NCBI RefSeq assembly: GCF_020906515.1
Contig: NC_085851.1
Coordinates: forward strand, 2,046,001 to 2,110,000
Reading direction: 5' to 3'
DNA length: 64,000 bases
Source: Vanrija pseudolonga
Lineage: Eukaryota > Basidiomycota > Tremellomycetes > Trichosporonales > Trichosporonaceae
Position 1 is the stretch's first letter, and every line of letters starts with the position of its first letter. Below, piece by piece: positions 42,909 through 54,608 of this stretch. The notes beneath the pieces are model-generated. The model did not search any database. It saw only the letters and a list, made by a program, of their open reading frames with translations, and was not told the origin of the DNA. Made by a program: the position numbers and the translations under genes.

Positions 42909-44312
42909 ATGTCGCACCCCGACGCCGCCGAGGCGAACAATGACCACCTCCCGCCCAACCTGTCCAACCTGGGGTCGCTGTTCCCCACGAACGCCGAGTT
43001 CCTCCCCGAGCACGCCGACGCACTGCTCGAGAGCGCGATCGAGGCGGCGCCGCCCGACGAGCCAGCTCCCGCTCCAGCTCCAGTAATCGAGCCCGAGATT
43101 CACGACGCAGTGCCAGAGCTAGGCGTCGACCTGGATCCCGAGCTCGACAAGGACGCCGAGGCCGAGGCAGACGACACGCCGCGCCGCCCGCGCAAGGTCG
43201 ACCCCTCCGCGCTCGAGGTCACCTCGTCCGCGCTGCGGGCCGAGAACGAGCGCCTGAGGAGAATTATCCTCGCGATGGAGGGCGGGGCAGTCGTTGACAG
43301 CCTCGAAGGCGACCTGCTGCCACAGCATACCCTGCGCGAGCTCGCCTCCGCTGCCGTCAGCGAAGCTGAGCTCGCGAGTTTCGGCTTCGAGAGCCTCCAG
43401 CAGCACTTGGACCAACAGAGACCCGAGGACGCTGTGGCGGCGGTCGAGGCCGCCGCGCAGCAGGCCGCGCAGAACTTTGCGCTCGCCCCCGCTACTGAGG
43501 CTGCCGCCTCGCCCGCCGACTTTCTATATGGCCTCACTGCGCGCGTCGCGCCCTCTCGAACTCCCGCCTTTCCAGCAGACTACGAGTCGGACCCGTTCAA
43601 GGTTGCGGCTGCGGCGCTGCACGCCGAGATTGAAGCCACGCGCGCCGCGATCGCCGAGCAGGAGGCGCAGATTGCGGCGTGCAAGGCTGGTTCTGCGCCG
43701 CCGCCTGCCGACAGCGCCAATGTGCCGGGCGACCTTGCACGGACGATCGCCGCCGTCGACTCGGACCGGCGCAAAACCGCCGTGCTGCGCGACATTGCTT
43801 CCCGACTCCAGGCGAGCAGGGACGACATCCAGCGCGAGATTGTCGACCGCAAGGCCGAGCTCGCGCTGCTGGCGCTGGACGACGCGGACGCCGAGGACGC
43901 AGAGGATGCGCAGCGCGGCGCGCTCGTCGAGGTACGCTCGTACGTCGAGGGCCTGATCAAGATGTACAAGGAGACGGGGACGCTTCCGCCCGCGCCGCTG
44001 CCACCACTGTCGCTGCTTGTCCGCGCGGAGGCGCTACAGCCCCCGCCGTCGAGCCTGCCGAAGAAGCGCGGCCGCCCCGCGCGCGCAACGCAGAAGGCGT
44101 CCGTGGTCCCCATGGCGCTGGCGCACCTCGTGCCCGACCCCGAGGCGGTGCGTGACCGCGAGCAGAACACGCCTATCCGCCGCAAGGGCGTCAAGCGCAA
44201 CAAGGTCGAGCTGGAGCGCGAGAAGCAGCGCGAGGAGGAGGAGGGGGAGATGTTGCGGAGCCTGGCGGGGATCGGGGTCTGGGCGAGAGAGGGGTACGTC
44301 AACGAGGTGTAG
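42909..44312 (+). CDS. Unknown coiled-coil protein with AT-hook-like motif
   Basis: A single exon of about 467 aa, unusual here where nearly all genes have introns. I do not recognise the family. Residues 1-100 are acidic and Pro-rich. About 105-125 and 225-340 are heptad-like helices (SALRAENERLRRIILAME; AALHAEIEATRAAIAEQEAQ; RDIASRLQASRDDIQREIVDRK) that should form coiled coils. KKRGRPARA near residue 396 is an AT-hook-type DNA-minor-groove motif. The C-terminus is basic then acidic (NKVELEREKQREEEEGEM). The frame stays open upstream to an ATG at 42789, but the TATA-like element at about 42780-42788 and the gccgccATGTC context favour 42909. A chromatin or kinetochore role would be a guess. 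Confidence 0.75.
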   Translation: MSHPDAAEANNDHLPPNLSNLGSLFPTNAEFLPEHADALLESAIEAAPPDEPAPAPAPVIEPEIHDAVPELGVDLDPELDKDAEAEADDTPRRPRKVDPSALEVTSSALRAENERLRRIILAMEGGAVVDSLEGDLLPQHTLRELASAAVSEAELASFGFESLQQHLDQQRPEDAVAAVEAAAQQAAQNFALAPATEAAASPADFLYGLTARVAPSRTPAFPADYESDPFKVAAAALHAEIEATRAAIAEQEAQIAACKAGSAPPPADSANVPGDLARTIAAVDSDRRKTAVLRDIASRLQASRDDIQREIVDRKAELALLALDDADAEDAEDAQRGALVEVRSYVEGLIKMYKETGTLPPAPLPPLSLLVRAEALQPPPSSLPKKRGRPARATQKASVVPMALAHLVPDPEAVRDREQNTPIRRKGVKRNKVELEREKQREEEEGEMLRSLAGIGVWAREGYVNEV

Positions 44313-44316
44313 ACGC

Positions 44317-44327
44317 GAGCGCAGCGA
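44317..44327 (+). repeat. Core hairpin repeat, copy 4 bp after the stop of the coiled-coil gene
   Basis: Core GAGCGCAGCGA in the gene's sense. Its flanks pair poorly, so it may be a decayed copy. Confidence 0.5.
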
Positions 44328-44451
44328 GGGGCCTGCACTACAATGCATACATCAGAGCAAATTCGACGTACTTTTGGCGAGCGGCGCGGAATTGACAACG
44401 ATCTAACATGCATCACCTCGATCGATCTGGCACACCGCATGACGACACCCG

Positions 44452-45063
44452 CTACCCCCTCCATCGCCGGATCTCAAACTGCCTGTCGCCACTCCCCTCG
44501 CCCATAGCCTCAGCGATCTGCGCCTCGCTCGGCTGGGCGACCTTGACGACATCGACGTGCGCGACCTGCGCGTACTTGGGGCCGCGGTGGAGGTATTTTG
44601 TGCTGCGATGAGCCGGTGCGCTCCTTCCGTTGCCAAGGTCGCGATGGCGGACTAACGACTCGCGCCACGCCACTCACAACTGCGCGATCTCGTCCTTGTC
44701 CCCGACGGCGACGCCCTCGACGCTCTCGTCGGGGTGATTATGGCACCATCCGCGTAATCCGAGGCTCAGTGCCCTGGGGGGTGAAGGGTGAGCTGTACAT
44801 CGCCAGCGTGCACGACGCGACGGGCTTACTCGCGCTGCGTGTAGTACCGGAAGCTGACGCCCTGTGTGTGGGGTGGTGAGTGAGGCGTGAGGCACTGTGG
44901 GAGTCGCGTGGGCTTGGGTGCCACTCTTGCACTAACCTGCACGACGCCGGTTCTGCGGCATTGGGGTCAGTAATCTGCCCCGACATGCCGGGTGCCGGCC
45001 GGGCGTGCGCGTGCGCGTGCGCGTGTGTCGCTGTACCTACACCTTGAACGTGATGAGCTCCAT
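44452..45063 (-). CDS. Acylphosphatase
   Basis: Exons 45063-45041, 44952-44937, 44861-44830, 44773-44678 and 44602-44452, about 105 aa. It hydrolyses carboxyl-phosphate bonds such as that of acetyl phosphate or 1,3-bisphosphoglycerate. The spliced protein reads MELITFKVTGVVQGVSFRYYTQ, the acylphosphatase signature with the phosphate-binding loop and catalytic Arg, then LSLGLRGWCHNHPDESVEG with the catalytic Asn, and a last strand FEIRRW. The signature can be built only with a 16-nt second exon. The C-terminal region has a short helical insertion (QPSEAQIAEAMGEGSG) before the last strand. All five introns/exons join without frame conflict. Confidence 0.9.
44937..44952 (-). other. 16-nt micro-exon of the acylphosphatase gene
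   Basis: Sixteen bases between a gcag acceptor and a gttagt donor encode the T-G-V-V-Q of the catalytic loop. Exon 1 ends in phase 2 at a gtaggt donor; without this exon the signature is lost. Confidence 0.82.
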
Positions 45064-45623
45064 CGTGTCGTGGGGCATAGCTCGCGGGGCTCGTGTGCCC
45101 CGGCTGGCTCCGCGTTGTGTGCGACCTCCTCCGTAGTAGCAGGCAGTTCCGCCGGTGGTGGGGGCAGTGGGCGCCGTGACTTTGGAGCTACTTGTAATAG
45201 AATGGGCCATGGGACTCCGGCACGCTTGTTCCGTGCCACTGTTCCCTTTGATCCAACCGCTCTGCCCGATTTATGCCGGGCAATTAGCTCGCCGTGTTGT
45301 TGCGAATTTGATCCCGTCGCAGGCAAGGCAAGGTGCCAGTGCCCGGTTGTAGTGCTACTCGACGGTCCGAGTCGACTTGTTGAGCCCGAAAAGGGCAGGT
45401 TGCGTGGGCCGGCACCAGGCAGCCAGCCAGCAGCCAGGCAGGCAGGACACGGGCAGCCGGGTGGCTACAGCCTGTTCTACTCACGCTACACCGGTCCGCC
45501 GAAGCACCACCACCACTCACCACAACACGATTCCACTCGACACGACCTTCCTCGACTTCCACTTCAACATTGCACTTCATCCTCGCACCACTCGCCCCCC
45601 TCCCTCCCCTCCCCCGCACCACC
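45064..45623. promoter_or_regulatory. Divergent promoter acylphosphatase / transacylase-like gene
   Basis: 560 bp between divergent starts. CAGC/CAGG short repeats lie near 45415-45450 and a pyrimidine-rich run at 45585-45620 before the plus-strand start. No gene is supported. Confidence 0.4.
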
Positions 45624-47375
45624 ATGCGCCCACCCGCAACCATCACACGGCTGAGGCCAAGGCAGCCCACGCCTCCCACCGCACTGCAGCTCGCCACTAC
45701 GACTAGCCTCGCACCACCACCGGCGCCATCAAGGCAGACACAGACACGCTCGTTCTCGCGCCTCTTCCCACCAACCCCCGTCGACCCACGGCGCCGCGCA
45801 GCGTCCACCTCGGCGTCAAACACGGACTGGCTCGCATGGCTCAAGAAGGCCGGCCCGCTCTCCGTGCTCTCGGGCGACGAGACGCCCCGCCGCGCGCTCA
45901 TCCTCCCCGGTCTTGTGAGTCGCTGCAAGCTGGACCTAAGCTAACAGCCGCAGGGGAGCTACCCACACACACCGCAGGCAGCGACCCCGTCCTCGATCGC
46001 TGTCTGGGAGCAGGCCTCGGAGGCCCTCCTCAACCCCGACGCCACGATCGGGTACTGGACTGAAGGCATGGAGGAGTTTGCAGGCATGCTCCAGGGTGGC
46101 GGCGGCCACGGCATGCGCGGCTGGCTCCGTGGATGGGTCGAGGGCCGGTCTCTGGTGAGTTGGCGAATGCGAGACGGAGCACAGCTAACTTGCCCAGGAC
46201 GAGCTCATGGCCCGCGCCGACGTCACGGCAGCGTTCATCCTCTCGTCTTCGATCGCCATCCTCGCTTCCGAACAGGTATGTGGCGTGACTGGGCGGCCGC
46301 CGCCGCCGCACCGCCGCTGGCAGCTCGATACATACAATAGCTGACACTTTTTGCAGGAGCGCTCGGGCTCGTCGTCTCTTCTGCCAAGGGGAACCGGCTA
46401 CCTCGCCGGCCACGGGTTCGTCGGCACGCTCACGGCTCTGGTCGCGAGCGGCCGCCTGGACCTCACAACCGGTGTGCGGCTCGCACGCATGTATGCGAGT
46501 CTGCCCGCGGCTCCGGCCTCGCTGCCAAACCAGCGGCACTCGACCACGGTGCTCTCGGCCAGGCACTACCACTCGCTCTCTTCTCCCTCGCAGAGCGTGC
46601 CGTTTGAGGACCCGTTCGGAGAGTGGGGCGACGTGCAGCGCCGGAAACGCGCAATGCAGCTCATCCTCGACGAGGTCCACGCCCTCCAGCACGAGTGGGA
46701 GGTTGAGGGCCAGGGCGACTGGGCCGAAGCCGCCGTCATCAACAGCTCGAAAGTGCTCAGCGTGACGGGCACCTCGATGGCCGTCGAGCAGCTCATCGAC
46801 CGACTCCAGTCGCTCACCCTCGCCAACCCGGTCATGGAAGTCAAGATGCCGTGAGTACACACACGAGCCGCTCGGCCCAGGCCTCGAGCAGCAGAGACGC
46901 GCTCAAACATGTGTCAACGCCCGTGCTAACCCCTTTGCGCAGATGCCCATACCACACCCGGCTCATGCTGCACGCCGTGCCAAAGTTTGCCGACACGCTC
47001 CAGCGCTGCATCTTCTCGCACGCAAAGGAAGGCGACCCGGTCATTCTCGACCCGATCACGACGCGCAACATTTGCGGATCACCCGAGGGCGCGCTCCTCT
47101 CGCACCTCACAAACCAGCTTCGCTGGCACAAGACGCTCACGCGCATCTACTCGCAGCCCTCGCCCCCCGTCGACCAGTTCCTGACTGTCGGCCGCGGCGC
47201 AAAGGGCCTCGGCGTCATGCTCCGCGGCGAGCTCAAGAAGCGCCCCGCTGGCGCGCCCGCCATCTCGGTCGACGAGTATGGCGTGCAGGAGGCGCAGAGG
47301 GCCGAGGAGGGCGCCTCGAGCCGCAGCGCAAACACCCGACCGGTGCGTCCAGTTCGCATCCCGGCTCGACTGTAA
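45624..47375 (+). CDS. Malonyl-CoA:ACP transacylase-like protein (MCT1-like), nucleophile motif altered
   Basis: Exons 45624-45914, 45954-46154, 46198-46275, 46357-46850 and 46943-47375, about 498 aa. A strongly basic Ser/Thr/Pro-rich leader (ITRLRPRQPTPP) suggests mitochondrial import. The FabD-like fold is seen as RALILPGLGSYP (oxyanion loop, usually PGQGSQ), AAFILSSSIAILAS, TGYLAGHGFVGTLTALVASGRLDL (elbow strand), VRLARM, and CPYHTRLMLHAVPKFADTLQ with the catalytic-type His. The C-terminal QLTNPVRW equivalent is HLTNQLRWHKTL. The usual GHSxGE is GHGFVG, with Gly at about residue 210 in place of the nucleophilic Ser. An Asp/Glu-rich insertion separates the elbow from the His motif. The fold assignment is good; catalytic activity is doubtful. 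Confidence 0.7.
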
Positions 47376-47582
47376 CCTTGACGCGCGGCAGAACCACAAG
47401 CACTAAACACACCCGCCGGCCCCGCAAGCCAGCCCAACAAGCCCAAGCTCAACCCCAACCCCAACCTCAGCCCCACACATTTACACACTTTGTCACACTA
47501 GTCACCACGAGCATGCATTGTTGTACAGTACGATTTTACGAACAGAACGATCAGACCCTATGTAGCACCCACTACTAATCTA

Positions 47583-49734
47583 TTAGAGCGCGGCTAGGCG
47601 CTCAGAGAGGACATTGGCGCCCTTCATCTCGCTGCTGGCGATGGCCTCGCGGGCGTCGGCGCCAGAGAGCACAGCCTTGGCGTCGTTCCACACCGGCGTC
47701 TTCTTGAGCGCCTCGATCATCTCGACGGCGACAAACGGCGCAACAGCAGCGACCTTGATGGCGTTGGTGGCGCCGCCGGCCTCGTCGGACGTGATGGCCT
47801 TCCAGAAGGCCTCAGCGAACGCAGGGGAGAGCTTGTCGTCGACGACGTCGATGCTCTTGGTGGCCGTGTTGAAGTGGCCGCCGGAAAGCAGCGTCTTGTA
47901 CGTCCGTGTCGCGTGCGCCAGCTCGATGGGGTGCGAGCCGTCGCCTGACAGCGGCACGCGGAGGGGCTCAACCAGCGCGGCGATCGCGTCGCCCTTGTCG
48001 CCCGTGCTGTAGACCATGATCTCCTGCACGACGAGCCCGGCTCCCGGGTCGCGCACGAGCTCCTCGGCCTTGTCGGCGACGAGCTTGAGCAGGCCGGGGG
48101 AAGCGTGTGCGACCAGCTCCTTGCGGCGCACGGCGGGGTCCTTCTTGCTCGTGCCCGCCTCGCGGGCGGCAGCGGCGCTCGCGGCAAGCTCCTTGAGCGT
48201 CGAGGGAAGGTAGTGGCGCGAGGCAGTAGGCGTGAGCGCGTACAGGATCGCCCGGCGGCCGTTCTTGTCCCCCGTCAGGCTGGACGCCTGCTCGACAATG
48301 TCGCCGACAAACGCCTTGCCCATGAGCTTGGTGTCGTCGACCACGTCAAAGGCCGTGAAGAGCACAAGCTGCGCGTCGGCGTCCTTGCTCATCGCTTCAA
48401 TGTGCTTGCGCAGCTGCTGCAGAATCGATTTACGGTCCTTTGCGCTGCCGCGCACAAGCAGCTCGCGGACGACGGCAGATCCGTCCTTGGTGTGCACGAT
48501 CTCGGGGAGCGACTCGAGCGACGCAGCGAGCAGCTCGTGCATCTTCTTGTCTGCGGCCTCGGGCTCCAGGAAGCGGTAGATGCAGGTCAGGTACTCGGAC
48601 ACGAGGCGGTGGAAGATGGACTGGGCGAGGGCCGTCTTCTGGGTGTTGTTGAAGCTGCCGAGTCAGCTCGGCCACGCCACGCTCACACCCCCCTTACGAC
48701 CACTTACATGTCAAGGACAGTCTTCTCCACGCCGTCGAGGACACGCTCGCGGCCCGTCTCCGACGTGGCCTCGAGCGCGCCCTCGAGACCAGCAACGTCA
48801 ATCTCGGCCTTCTTGCCCGCGCCGTCAAACAGCGCCACCTCGCGCGGGTAGAAGCCGCGGACGAGCAGCCTGCGCTCCTTGGGCGAAGCGTACAGGTCGT
48901 AAAAGTCCGAGATGGGCGAGATGGCGTGCGCGTGGAAGATGAGCGACGTAATGTTCTTGGTGATGTGCGGGATGAGCTTGGGGCGGATCGTGGGGCAGTA
49001 CCGGATAAGCTTGGACATGAGGAACTTGGAGTACTTTGACTCCATCATCTCGCGCCACTGCGACTCGAGCTCGAGGGCCACGCCGAGGCGCTCCTCCTTG
49101 CCGCCGTACTTGACGATCTGGGGAAAGTTAGCTGGGGTACGCACGCAGTAGAGCAACTTACGGTCTGGAGCACGCGACCACCCTTGTGTCCACGCGAGAT
49201 CTCGGCCACGCGGCCCTTGACGGCCTGCCACAGCTCCTTGATGGCGGCGTTGCGCTCGTCCTTGGGCGTGTCGGAGCGGCGGGCCGTCTCCCACAGGGGG
49301 AGCAGGGTGTCCTGCAGCAGGGGGTGAGAGGGGAGGAGCGACGTCCGGTGGGGCTGCGCGGCGTGCAGCGCCGCACGCTCAGCCTTGGTCATCTTGCCCT
49401 TCTTCTCGACCTCGCCTGCGCCAGCCTCGGGGGCAGCACCCTCGTCGTACTCGTCGTCGTCCTGCTCGTCGACCGACATTTCGTCGTCGTCGTCCTCGCC
49501 ACCGCCCTGCGTCACTGGCCGCTTGCGCTTCTGCACCGGCTGCTGCTGCTCGGCAGGCGCCTTGTCCTTGCCCTTGAAGTTGCTGGGCTTGGCCTTGTGG
49601 TCCCATCTGGGCTTGTTGTTGGGCTTGCCGCCGTCCGACTTGCCCTTGAAGTTGGCCGACTTTGCCGACTTGAACTTTGGCCCGCTGCTGGGGGCCGAGT
49701 CGGCTGAGCGCTTTGTTCCTCGCGTCGTCGACAT
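47583..49734 (-). CDS. PUF6: Pumilio-family nucleolar protein PUF6
   Basis: Exons 49734-49162, 49117-48708 and 48654-47583, about 684 aa. The N-terminal 170 residues are Lys/Gly-rich then acidic (EDDDDEMSVDEQDDDEYDE). A Puf6/CPL-type helical array follows: IKELWQAVKGRVAEISRGHKGGRVLQT, SKYSKFLMSKLIRYC, and the CPL domain around HKDG-type repeats (VHTKDGSAVVRELLVRGSAKDR, ADAQLVLFTAFDVVDDTKLM). This is the atypical L-shaped Puf group of yeast Puf6 and human PUM3. It acts in 60S ribosome biogenesis and, in yeast, ASH1 mRNA control. It is convergent with the transacylase-like gene, 207 bp apart. Confidence 0.92.
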
Positions 49735-50943
49735 GGTGGTGGTGTGGGTGTGCTTGGTGTTGACGACTGCAAGGTGCGGCTCGTATGGTTGCTTGTGGTG
49801 GTCGTCTATGGTCGCGAAATCTTGAAGACAGAGGTGGAGAATGGATGCATGTCCGCGTCAGAATTTTACAAGTGTATTTTTCGTCACTGGGCTTGACTCG
49901 GTCTCGTGTGCAAGAGTCAAAGTCAATTGTGCTATTGATAAGGCCACTGGTTGTGTGAAGTACCTTTGTCGCGCTCCCTGCGCACACAGCTGCCTGAGCC
50001 GTCTGTCGCCTGCCCACAGTTTGCCCAGTCGTCTGCCCAGCTGCCCAGGTCGCTCTCCAATACCCCACACGCCGGTGGCTTGTGTGAATCAACCATCAAT
50101 AGTCGGGCTGGCTCAGTGGCGCAAAAGCATGGCGGCAGCGGCGGTGAACTGAACAGTGCAGCAGCAGCACCGCGCAGTGCCTGGGGCGGTGGGCCAGAGA
50201 AGTCGTACAAAGATGCCCGCCCAGTGCGCGAACCCCGCGAAAAAGGTTAATTTGCTCCATCGTCGCCCGCGATTACAAAAGATGTAAACAGGAATGTCAA
50301 AAGTGCATTAGTGTATTAGGCCAACAGCCGGGCGAGGACGAGGGCTAAAAGTGAAAAAGTCAAAAGGTGCCTTGCCGTAATAGAAGCAAGTAGGTGTGTG
50401 TGTCTGATGGGCTGCTGGCTGCCGGGCAGCAGCACTGCGCGCCTCTGTCCTTGCGCCATGCACAAACCCATCCATCCCTGTGTCGGCGGCCAGGCATCCA
50501 AACGCAACCCGCTCAGCCCAGCCCAGCCCAGCCCGGCAAACGCCCAGCCCACGATCCCTCCCCTTGTGCCCCTTTCCCCTTGTCTAAGCACACCCACCCA
50601 CCGTCCTCCTCCTCCCTCCTACAGTCCCATCCCACATTCTCGCTTTCACATTAACCATCCTTCCTTCGTCCTTTTCACGCGCGCGCGCATATCTTTTGAC
50701 TTTTCACTCTTCTCTCCCAACAACACACACACACGACTCTGCTCGACGCGCGCTTCGGCGCTACTACTTACGCCCCTCCCACCCCCCAACCAACACCCAA
50801 CTTATCCACAAGTCTTCGACGTTGACGCCGGCACACCGAGCGATGAGCGCGCAGCGCTTGCACCGCCGCCGCCGTCTTCTACCTTAGTTGCAACACGACC
50901 CGTCTTTTGACTACCCGACTCTTAAACCCCCCTTCACCTCGCC
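49735..50943. promoter_or_regulatory. Divergent promoter region PUF6 / IRE1
   Basis: 1.2 kb between divergent starts. The 370 bp before IRE1 are a long pyrimidine-rich tract (50570-50940), probably its 5' leader or core promoter. No uORF was evaluated as functional, and no gene is supported. Confidence 0.45.
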
Positions 50944-53900
50944 ATGCACATCACCTTCCTTACGACCCTTCTCCTCGCCTCTGTCCTCTTGCTGCTTGCA
51001 TGCGCGACCCTCGCAGACCCATCCCCAGGCCCAGACCCAGCGCCTTTTGCTCTCGGCTTCCCTAGCCTCTCAGGCCGGTCTGTGCGGAGTAGCAGCGGCA
51101 GCGGAAAGCCGGCGGCGGCGGCCACCGACCTCCCGCTCCTTGCCCAGGCAGAGGAGCACTTTGAGGTCGAGGTCCTGCCGTTTGTGCTCGTGTCGAGCAT
51201 TGACGGTGCACTCCATGCCGTGGCCCGTGACTCTGGCACTGTGCTCTGGACCTTGCGCGATGGTGTCGAGCCTCTGGTCGGAGGAGGCACCTACGGCGAC
51301 CGCAAAGGCGCCGAAGAGTACATTGTCGAGCCTTTAAGCGGCAACCTGTACGCCTTTGACGACGAGGCCACTCCAAAACAGGGACAGGCCCCCAAGCTTC
51401 GCAAGCTTCCTATCACTGTGGAGCAGATGTAGGTCGCAAGTTGCCGACATGGTCGCTCACCAACCCACAGCCTGCAGAACACTCCTTACTTTGTTCCCAG
51501 CAGCACTACCCGTACAACAATTACTGGCTCCAAGCACACTTCGCTGTTGACGCTCGACTTGCGCACCGGCCAGCAGCTCGAATGCTTCTCGTCTGAAAAA
51601 GCGCTCGAGAGTATGTCGGGCAGCAACGCGATTTGCGAAAATGATCTCCTTGACGACCTCGAGGGGAATGGTCGTCGGAGTCGCGACACGCTCTTTGTGG
51701 GGCGCACCGATTACCGCCTCACCATCCGGACGCATCCTACACAGACGGAAGATGGTGAAGCGTTGTCGGTACCTCCACCGGCCAAATCGGTCGGCGTCCA
51801 GGACCTCAAGTACTCGACCTACACTCCCAACAGTTTCGACCGCACTCTGGCCGACTACTGGGCCCGGACTGGTGGCGCGAATCTCACTCGCGTAGAGCTT
51901 GGATACGACGGCATGATCATGGGTCTCGAGAAGAGCAAGGGTAGCAAGTGGAATCGCTACCTCGATGCTGTGGGGTAGGTCACGAGACTTGGCAGACACA
52001 ATAGGGCGGCCGCTAACTTTATCATCAGCGTCGCAGTCTATGACATTGTCTTTCCGATTTCGCCAGGCGGCGCCAACCCGATCATTCTTCCACAGCCCCC
52101 TGTCGACTTGGCGACATTGGTCCCCGCTGGTGGTCAGCCTGGTGGCCACGCGAGCGAGCTCAACAAGCCGCCTTCGGCATACATTGCCAGCATTCCCATG
52201 CGCAAGGCTCTCCCAGCCCCCGACTCCAGTCATTCGGACAAGTCTGATCCAAACGTGTCCAAGCCAGAGGACTCGCCTGCTCGCTCACTCTTGTTCGCGC
52301 AGTCCTCGTCAGCATACCCAATCATCGCTCTCATTCACGTTCCGCCGCGCCCAGCGAGCAGTCCTGTGAACGCCTCGTTCCTCCTCTCTGAAGATGACCC
52401 CGAGCGTAGGAGTCAGAGGCAGCTTCCGCCGTTACTTGACCCTCCGCCCAAGGAGGACAACTCGGTTACCACTGCCCCTGACGAGTACGACGACGAGTCA
52501 CCTGTGCACGTCAAGAAGGGCTGGCTGTGGTTCTTCTGCACGGTTGTTGGTGCACTCGCAGTATTCGGAGTCACCGTCTTCCGCCTCAGCAAGCCCAAGC
52601 CACAGATTGTTGTGGACCTGACCGAGAAGACTGAGCGCACCCCGCTCCTGGTCAAGGACGTGACTGCTGTGGTGGATGAAAAGTCGGCTACCGCTCCGAC
52701 TGTTCGCTTCGATACACCACCAGGCGACGACGGCGAGCCTGGGACGCCACCAAAGAAGAAGAACACTCGGCGCCGTGTTCGTGGAAGGAAAAAGGGTGGT
52801 CGCCGTGGTTCGGTTGGCCCTCAAGACGAGCCCAACGGGGACAATGACGACGATGACCGGGACGACAGCGGTTCTCCTTCCGAGGAGAAGAAGATGGACG
52901 AGAAGCCGCTCCCCGATCTGCCACGGACATCTTCGTCGACACAGCTCCCCGACGACCAGGAGCGCCTTGCTGTGTCCGACACGGTCATCGGCTTTGGCTC
53001 GCACGGCACCGTTGTTCTCAAGGGTACCTGGGGTGGCCGCCCTGTCGCCGTCAAGCGACTGCTTTCCGACTTTGTTCGCTTAGCGAGCCAAGAGGTCAAG
53101 CTTCTCCAGGCTAGTGACGACCACCCGAACGTTATCCGATACTACTGCCAGGAGCGAAGAGACAACTTCCTTTACATTGCCCTCGACCTGTGCCAGGCCT
53201 CCCTGGCCGACCTGATCGAGACTCCTGATCGACACTTGGAGCTGGCTTCGGCTCTCGACAGGAAGCAGGCGCTGCATCAGATCACTGGTGGTCTGAAGCA
53301 CCTTCACGCCATGAAGATTATCCACCGTGATATCAAGCCTCAAAACGTTCTCGTGTCGAGGGCAAACAACGGCCAGCTTAAAATGCTGGTTTCAGATTTC
53401 GGTCTTGCTCGTCGACTTGAGCAGGGCCAGTCGTCGTTTGCGCCCACTGCAAACAACCTCGCTGGGTCACTTGGCTGGCGTGCGCCCGAGTGCATCCGCG
53501 GCCAGGTCAAGCTCAACGAGGGCTTTGACCCCGTGCTTTCGTGCTCGTCATCTGGTAGCGCGGCCTCATCATCCGGCTCGTTTGCCGACCTCACTGCCCT
53601 GGTGGAGGAGGACGGCGAGAAGCGGGGACCGTCGCGTCGCCTCACGAAGGCTGTAGACTTGTTCGCCCTGGGATGCCTGTACTTCTGGGTCCTCATGGGC
53701 GGCGAGCACCCCTTCGGCGAGACGTACAACCGCGAGTCGAACATTGTCAAGGGCGATGCCGTCAACATGGACCACCTGTCCGTGTTAGGCGAGGAGGGCG
53801 TCGAGGCCCAGGCGCTGATTGGCGACTTGCTTTCGATGGAGCCTGATGAGCGCCCTGGCACCGCCGACTGCCTGATCCATCCGTTCTTCTGGACGCCCGC

Positions 53901-54372
53901 CAAGCGCCTGAGCTTCCTCTGCGACGCGTCGGACCGCTTCGAGATCATGGAGACGGATCCGCCCGAGAAGACTCTGGAAATGCTCGAAGAGGACGCCCAG
54001 GCCGTCGTCGGCAAGGACTGGTACTCTCGGATGGACAAGGTGTTCACTAGCAGCCTTGGAAAGTACCGCAAGTACAAGGGGAACACTGTGCGGGATTTGC
54101 TGCGCGCAATGCGGAATAAAGTGAGTAGGCGCAGCGCCGCGCCGAAGGCGAGGCGGTGACTGGCGATCATATCACGCACCCACTGACACACGCAGAAACA
54201 CCACTACCAAGATCTTGAGCCCAGTGCACAAAGACACTTTGGCACGTTACCAGCTGGCTTCTTGCACTACTTTACGTTCAAGTTCCCGCGCCTGTTCCTG
54301 CACGTCTATGGCGTGGTGCGCAACAGCCGGCTGCGACACGAGTCAATGTTTGTGGATTACTTTAAGGAGTAG
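50944..54372 (+). CDS. IRE1: Unfolded-protein-response sensor kinase/endoribonuclease IRE1
   Basis: Exons 50944-51428, 51471-51974, 52029-54120 and 54196-54372, about 1085 aa. It starts with a signal peptide (ITFLTTLLLASVLLLLACATLA). The lumenal beta-propeller half shows LVSSIDGALHAVARDSGTVLWTL and later SGNLYAFDDE. A membrane span lies at about 494-514 (GWLWFFCTVVGALAVFGVTVF), followed by a basic-acidic linker. The kinase has GFGSHGTVV at about 651, VAVKR, IIHRDIKPQNVLV (HRD 762-764), SDFGLARR and GWRAPE, all catalytic residues present. The KEN RNase domain ends LRHESMFVDYFKE. It senses misfolded proteins in the ER lumen and splices the HAC1/HXL1-type mRNA. The window does not contain that target. 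A hairpin repeat lies 60-80 bp after the stop. Confidence 0.97.
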
Positions 54373-54432
54373 ACTGGGAAAATGTTGTATTTGTAGGAAG
54401 TATAGCATGCATGTTAGCAGTAATCTAGCGAG

Positions 54433-54453
54433 CACACGAGCGAAGCGAGTGTG
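54433..54453 (+). repeat. Core hairpin repeat, copy after the IRE1 stop
   Basis: Arms CACAC / GTGTG (5 bp, perfect) bracket GAGCGAAGCGA, read in the IRE1 sense, about 60 bp past the stop codon. Confidence 0.7.
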
Positions 54454-54608
54454 CGAGGGTGACGGAGGCTGAAGGGATAGTAGAGGTCGAAGAGGTCGTC
54501 GATACATGGTGGCGATTGATGATGGATGGTGTCAAACACGTGACCTGACCACACGACAACTAGGAACTCGATTTCGAGCCGCAACTCGTCAACATCCACA
54601 CCAGCACC

